DNA of 64,000 bases from Thuidium tamariscinum (lineage: Eukaryota > Streptophyta > Bryopsida > Hypnales > Thuidiaceae): NCBI GenBank assembly GCA_947034885.2, contig OX344750.2, forward strand, positions 42,704,821 to 42,768,820, written 5' to 3'. The notes under the pieces were generated by a model. That model saw only the letters and a program-made list of their open reading frames with translations. It was not told the origin of the DNA and did not search any database. Numbering within the stretch: the stretch's first letter is position 1; each line of letters starts with the position of its first letter. A program made the position numbers and the translations under genes. Shown one piece after another: positions 59,575 through 64,000 of this stretch.

Positions 59575-59719
59575 GGGTCCTGAAATATGAAAATAAGTTC
59601 AAAAAAAATATATATATATATATATTACGTGGCAGTGTCCCGACCACGTAAGATTCGGGTTCACAGGGCAGAAACTGCGTTCCCGCAGTCCGGGAACCCG
59701 CAGTCTCCTAATGCCCTCA
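59461..59719. mobile_element. MITE with TGAGGGCATTAGGAGAC ends and internal poly-A
   Basis: TGAGGGCATTAGGAGAC (59461-59477) is perfectly complemented at 59703-59719. Next to the left end is a perfect 10-bp hairpin CCGTTTCGGG/CCCGAAACGG (59478-59503). Inside are a run of about 29 A (near 59541-59570) and a short AT microsatellite (about 59611-59625). It is unusually G+C-rich at the ends for this region, suggesting recent arrival. Confidence 0.88.
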
Positions 59720-60148
59720 AATTTCTTCTAATGTCATATTCAAAGAGTCCCAATACTTGATTATAGTGCCGTCACCTATAAATGAAGCACTACATCATTT
59801 TCATAGGTTTCCAAATAAAAATGTATCAAAGTCTAAAGATTTTATTTCTAGCAATTTTCCTTTGACTTGTGATGTTGAAAAAACTATTGGAATAATTTAT
59901 CAAATATTCTTCATTTTTGAAGGGATAAAATTATTACAATTTCCTTAATTTTTTTCATAGAAGAATAATACTACCACATTTGCATGCATAATTGATGCTC
60001 TATTTATAATCTACATATTTATGAATGCATATAAAGAAGGCATTCTTTTTAGACTCCTTTCCCTATTGCATCCCTATTTACACATTTGTTACATTTCAGG
60101 GCAAAAATGTAGAATAGATTTAGATAGAATGCAATAAGAAAGAGACTC

Positions 60149-60463
60149 ATAAGAGGATTTTTGGGCCTCCAAAAGACCGTTTCAGGGGTGTTCCCTGAAA
60201 CTATTCCCACTATTGCAAACCAACCCCTTGCTAGTCTAAATTTTTGAATTTGGAAAAAAAAATTAAAATTTTTTTTCCAAAAAACTTCAGAATGCATTAA
60301 AAAGCAAAAAAATTATTTAATACTTCATTAAAATTATTAATTAATTAATATTTCCTGACGTGGCAGTTGCTCGACTACATCAACATCGCTTTCCTAGTGT
60401 TTCCAATGCATTCCCAGCATTTGGGAACTTGCAGTCTTATAAACTAGCTAGAAATCCTCTTAT
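60149..60463. mobile_element. Older relative of the 59.5-kb MITE
   Basis: Outer ends ATAAGAGGATTT / AAATCCTCTTAT are perfect complements. The interior has AAGACCGTTTCAGGGGTGTT and CCCTGAAAC near the left and ACGTGGCAGT, TTCCCAGCATTTGGGAAC and TTGCAGTCTTAT near the right, parallel to 59475-59710. The two copies are about 430 bp apart in the same orientation. Confidence 0.72.
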
Positions 60464-60669
60464 ATTTCAATGGGTTGCTTACTTTTGCTTCAAAACTTGG
60501 TAAAGGTACTAAGACTCTAAATCAAAATGCTCTGCTTATTTTATCTATTTTTTACTCAAAATTTCTTTTTAATAGATTTTTATGCCAATTTTTAGTTTGT
60601 TGATGTTTCCTCATTGCAACCAATTTTTTTTTTCCAATTTCAGTGCATAATTTTGAGTTAAGCTAGGAG

Positions 60670-60965
60670 ATTCTAAAATAGAGTGGGCTCCAAAATGGAG
60701 CACCTCCTTAAATGTACCTTATTTGTGGATGTTGCTTTTTCATAACCCTCAATGTAAAAACTGTGTACATTTTACGGAAGTGCTTCATTTTAGAGCCCTA
60801 TGTTGCTTCAACTTCAAAATTTTATAACTAATTCTATCAAGCTCCAAAAAATATGAAACGACTTGGGTTAGATGTCAAATCCAATTGTCTATTAAGGAAA
60901 ATTTATTGAAAAATATTTCAAGATGTTTCACCTCCCCTAATCCCAGTTGCAGCCCTTAGATGCTC
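60670..60965. mobile_element. Hairpin MITE related to 12.1 kb (copy 2, inverted)
   Basis: It carries the opposite-strand version of the 12128-12405 element: the hairpin with ATTTTAGAGCCCTATG, then TATGAAACGACTTGGGTTAG, GAAAAATATTTCAAGAT and CAGCCCTTAGATG. Similarity continues a little beyond 60965 (GGACCTCCT). It lies at the start of the upstream region of F-box D, as copy 1 lies just upstream of the RING/PHD gene. Confidence 0.75.
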
Positions 60966-62313
60966 CATTAAAGGACCTCCTACCTTACAGTAGCCGCCAG
61001 TTCTTCCCGAACATTGTGGAGGACTGCGTGACGAGGCTGTGCCACTTGCCAGCAAATGCCGACTGTACCACATTCGAAGCCGCCAAAGCATTTAATGTGG
61101 AGGAAGACTCACTCCAAGTGCGGCAGCAGCCATAGCCACAGCACAATTCTCGAGCTCTTCACTTCTTGCGCGCTCCCGAGTTCCATTCCTTCACTTTGCT
61201 TTGCATGCCGCATTGTTTTCTTCATCTTTGAACCCCTAATTCGGAGTAATCTGTAACTTTGCTCATTCCTTACACCCAATTTCATTTGGGAGTTTGCGTA
61301 TTGGGTCACCACTAGAGTACAGGTACTGTGCCCTTGCATTTGTATCTCTCCTTTTCAATTGTTGTTATGGAAGTGCTCTTCACTCGAATTCAGGTGTGGG
61401 AAAGTTGGTAGACTTTGGCTATTGCGTAGACCTGATCGCGGAAACGGAAGAGTGTAGCGTACGCTTCTTGAATGTGGACGCGTTCAAGTTTATGGAGCAG
61501 AGTGTTTAGACGCGAGGGGAGGGTTTGGACTTCAAATTCGAACGTTAGATGCTTGCAGCTGGGGTTGAGATTGGCGACGACCTTCTTTCTTAGAGGACTT
61601 CGTTGTGCAGGAGATGGACAATGTTTGATAGGTCGTTTTGTATGCCAAATTGGACCTTCTTGTTAAGTTTAATCTGTGTTTGGAGTTTGTATTGAGGGTA
61701 TTTGAAGTGTTTAGAGTGTGTCCTACTTTCTTTGTTTGATTGTATGACTGTTATGATAATGGGGCAGTATCTGCGTGTAGTGATTTAACCAATTCGAGAC
61801 AGGTTTATTTTTTAGGTCGTTGTAGAGTTCTTGTAAAGTTTGTCAAAGAGTGCATTTCATGCAAATGTGCGAGATGTAGGATCGAGATTGTGTGCTCTCA
61901 ATTTCCCGGTGGTAAATGTACTTCTATCGGGGAGCTGAATAGGTACTGAGTTGCAGGTCCCTTGAATGAATTCAGGGACTTGTACGGATGGGTCTGGAGC
62001 TTCTTGTGAAGCAGCGGGGCTGTTGTAACATCCGGCTTGAAGGTACACCATGCCTTTTTCGCTTAGCATGCGTGCATTCAGACGCTCGCTCCTTTGCACT
62101 GTCTTCGTTAGTTTAGTACTAGTGGGGACCTGCAAGACCAAAAGTATCCGATGACGGACTTTCAGAGAAACTGTTGAATCGAAGATTGTACCTAATTATC
62201 CTAGAATGTGATAATTTTTGGCTGGTTACCTTGGTGATAGGCCACGTCCTTGTAGGATTAATCTCTTACGTTCTTGCAAAGACAGTTTTTTGCTTTTGAT
62301 ACAGAACAGCATC
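60966..62313 (+). promoter_or_regulatory. Promoter, 5' UTR and probable UTR intron of F-box D
   Basis: Conserved with the upstream regions of A, B and C, including GGAGGAAGACTCACTCCAAG (about 61100) and the donor GAGTACAG|GTACTG at 61322-61323. The likely acceptor is AAGACAG at 62285 or GATACAG at 62303. The intron (about 1 kb) includes 61450-61530, matching pseudogene C. Short frames here are not coding by this model. Confidence 0.5.
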
Positions 62314-62568
62314 ATGAAAACGAGGTCAGCAAAAGCGAAGGAAATCATTCAGAGTGACTGTGGCGACTCAAGCGCATCGACCGGTTTTGACGCAAGCATC
62401 ATGAAAACGAGATCAGCGAAAACGAAGAAGAACATTCAGAAAGACCGGGGTGCCTCAAGCACATCGACCGGTTTTGACGAAAGCATCATGAAAACGAGAT
62501 CAGTGAAAACGAAGAACATTCAGAGTGACCGTGACGCCTCAAGCTCATCGACCGGTCTTGACGAGAAT
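62311..62568 (+). repeat. Three tandem 84-87-bp units in the 5' coding part of F-box D
   Basis: The units begin ATCATGAAAACGAG at 62311, 62398 and 62485. Units 1 and 2 are 87 bp, unit 3 about 84 bp. Each contains an in-frame ATG in good position, so translation could start at any of three Met codons and give proteins with three, two or one unit. Confidence 0.95.
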
Positions 62569-63795
62569 CTCTGGGGTACCTTGCAGCACCACATCAACTT
62601 GGCGGAAAGCGTGTATTGCAAGCTCCCCTTCGAAGAGTTCTTCCAGCTTCGCACAGTCTGCAAAGACTGGTACGTGATTGCGTGCAAGCGTTTGGGTCTC
62701 AAGGAGCCGATACATAAACCATTCTTCACCTTGTTCACGAAAGGTGAGGATGGCCAACTCGATGGAATCCTCATTTACAACGCCTTATCCGGGTCTTGGG
62801 ATTGGAGGCCGTGTTGGTCTCATAATCATACTTTTGAGGCTGTTGCGAGTGAAGGCGTGGTTTATTCTGCCCACGACATGTCATGGGATAACTATGCCAG
62901 TGCATTTCACTGGAAATCCAAGACATACCAGCGCCTCGATCCACCTCCCACTCCGCCAAGCATTTACGAGAAGATGATTCTTGGGATGATCGTATCTGAG
63001 AAACAAGGCCCTTTCAGCTCGTTCAAGGTTGTTCGTGGTAGCGAGGATTTCGACACCCAAGTGTACGAATCAGGGGTGTGGCAGACGAAGCCATGTCGAG
63101 TACTGAAGTCTAGAACGCTTGGCCCTCTGCGGGCGTGCACTGGGTGTGTCGATTGCAATGGACGAGTTTATATCACCACAGAATACACTCGGGAGATTTT
63201 CGTGTACGATTTCGAGAAAGCCAGGTGGAGCTCTCTTTTCAGTCCCAGTGATTGGGCTTCCAATCTACGACAGCACTACTGCCTCGATACGTTGGGAGCA
63301 TGGGATAGTCGCGTTTTTGACGTGACCTGTGATTTTGAATCTGGACACAGAAAGAAGATCTGGTCAGTTCAGGTGTGGGAGCTGGTTGATGAAACGCGGC
63401 ACAAGTGGGAAGTCTACGATTGCATGCCCAAAGGTTTGTGCTCGTGGCTTCGATCCACCAAAGGCTTTTTGGATGGTCTCTTTCCCAAGGATCGGGACAT
63501 TACCATGCAGGCAAGTTTTTGCGCAGGTTTCATGCTTGTGTATTCATGGGACTTCGTGCATGGTTCGGCCGGGAGGTTTTGTTTGTTCAACATGGCCACT
63601 AAGAATTGGCAGAAGTTGAAAGTTGCCACTGGAACTGTCGCGACCACCAGTGAGGAGTATGCATCAGATCCTTATTCCGATGATTCACTTGATCTTTATG
63701 CCGGCGCAAATGAATCTTCTCTGGACGAGTACATGATGGTAACAGATGACGATGACGATGACTCCGACTCCGGCTGGGACTTTTTTTCCGTGTAG
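62314..63795 (+). CDS. F-box protein with N-terminal repeats, copy D
   Basis: A single-exon CDS of 493 aa, the only copy on the plus strand. The N-terminus has three units of 27-29 residues starting IMKTRSAK and ending STGFDE (or STGLDEN), one more or less complete unit being present in A-C. Then follow the F-box (LWGTLQHH, LPFEEFFQLRTVCKDW, KRLGLKEPIH) and the same body as A and B (NGRVYITT, EIFVYDFEKARWSSLFSP, VQVWELVDE, QASFCAGFMLVYSWDF, GRFCLFNMATKNWQKL). The tail is Asp-rich (TDDDDDDSDSGWDF). The ATG at 62314 is the first in the open frame, which begins upstream with TTG. The reading frame is intact. Predicted SCF substrate receptor, target unknown. Confidence 0.9.
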   Translation: MKTRSAKAKEIIQSDCGDSSASTGFDASIMKTRSAKTKKNIQKDRGASSTSTGFDESIMKTRSVKTKNIQSDRDASSSSTGLDENLWGTLQHHINLAESVYCKLPFEEFFQLRTVCKDWYVIACKRLGLKEPIHKPFFTLFTKGEDGQLDGILIYNALSGSWDWRPCWSHNHTFEAVASEGVVYSAHDMSWDNYASAFHWKSKTYQRLDPPPTPPSIYEKMILGMIVSEKQGPFSSFKVVRGSEDFDTQVYESGVWQTKPCRVLKSRTLGPLRACTGCVDCNGRVYITTEYTREIFVYDFEKARWSSLFSPSDWASNLRQHYCLDTLGAWDSRVFDVTCDFESGHRKKIWSVQVWELVDETRHKWEVYDCMPKGLCSWLRSTKGFLDGLFPKDRDITMQASFCAGFMLVYSWDFVHGSAGRFCLFNMATKNWQKLKVATGTVATTSEEYASDPYSDDSLDLYAGANESSLDEYMMVTDDDDDDSDSGWDFFSV

Positions 63796-64000
63796 ATTAT
63801 GTACTAACGGCCGTCTTTGTAAGAGGTGAAGACTTGCACACTACAAGTTCATCCTCCCTCCCACAGGGTTGCTATGTAGCATAACCTACTTAGTTTGGGA
63901 TCAAAAACACGAATGCAAAGGCCTCTATTGGCGTACTAGTAGTGCTTATTTTCATGGACATCGGGACATAGGTTGCGGGTTATAGCTGATGTTTGGCATT
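63796..64000 (+). other. 3' flank of F-box D
   Basis: Probable 3' UTR, including GAGGTGAAGACTTG, the complement of the motif behind copy A near 23275. Nothing else supported; the window ends here. Confidence 0.5.

Noticed and set aside
1..64000. tRNA, rRNA, organellar inserts or viral sequence
   Set aside because: I saw no cloverleaf-like segment with conserved tRNA boxes, no rRNA motifs, and no long stretch resembling plastid, mitochondrial or viral genes; a tRNA or covariance-model search would be decisive.

Overview
The window is nuclear DNA from a land plant. The evidence is GT-AG introns in four of the genes, an intronless full-length plant-type SF3B1, a guanylate kinase with a transit-peptide-like leader, and many plant-style MITEs. 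The strongly A+T-rich intergenic DNA and the lineage-specific-looking F-box family make me lean towards a bryophyte, most likely a moss. That placement is inference.

Layout: 1.3-2.8 kb holds an organelle-type guanylate kinase (minus strand, 4 exons). From 3.9 to 12.4 kb there is no convincing gene, only A+T-rich DNA with DNA-transposon remnants and an ~820-bp foldback. From about 12.5 to 18.6 kb lies a RING + PHD finger gene (plus) carrying a 10-unit coding minisatellite and a Stowaway-like element in an intron. From 19 to 23 kb is a cluster of MITEs and a minisatellite. F-box paralogues lie at 23.3-24.7 kb (A, minus), 29.0-30.3 kb (B, minus), 37.1-38.4 kb (C, minus, pseudogene) and 62.3-63.8 kb (D, plus). 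Between them are further transposon families, including a nested inverted-repeat structure at 34.3-36.3 kb. ALG13 (plus, 3 exons, 41.5-42.7 kb) converges on a secreted TolB/DPP6-N-like beta-propeller gene (minus, 5 exons, 43.8-48.0 kb). SF3B1 (plus, one exon) fills 51.8-55.7 kb. A short Myb/SANT-like fragment sits at 58.5-58.8 kb.

The single-copy genes are unrelated housekeeping functions: organellar nucleotide metabolism, N-glycan assembly, pre-mRNA splicing, a probable chromatin or ubiquitin factor and an extracytoplasmic propeller. There is no operon-like logic. The accessory part is the dispersed F-box family, whose members share coding sequence and upstream sequence but differ in N-terminal repeats and acidic tails. 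Around it are at least nine families of small inverted-repeat elements, several present two to four times in the window. I found no CRISPR array, rRNA or tRNA, and no convincing new defence or biosynthetic system. The most interesting items are the F-box family dynamics, the long foldbacks and an in-frame stop in the RING/PHD gene. Exon boundaries were read by eye from GT/AG sites and reading phase.
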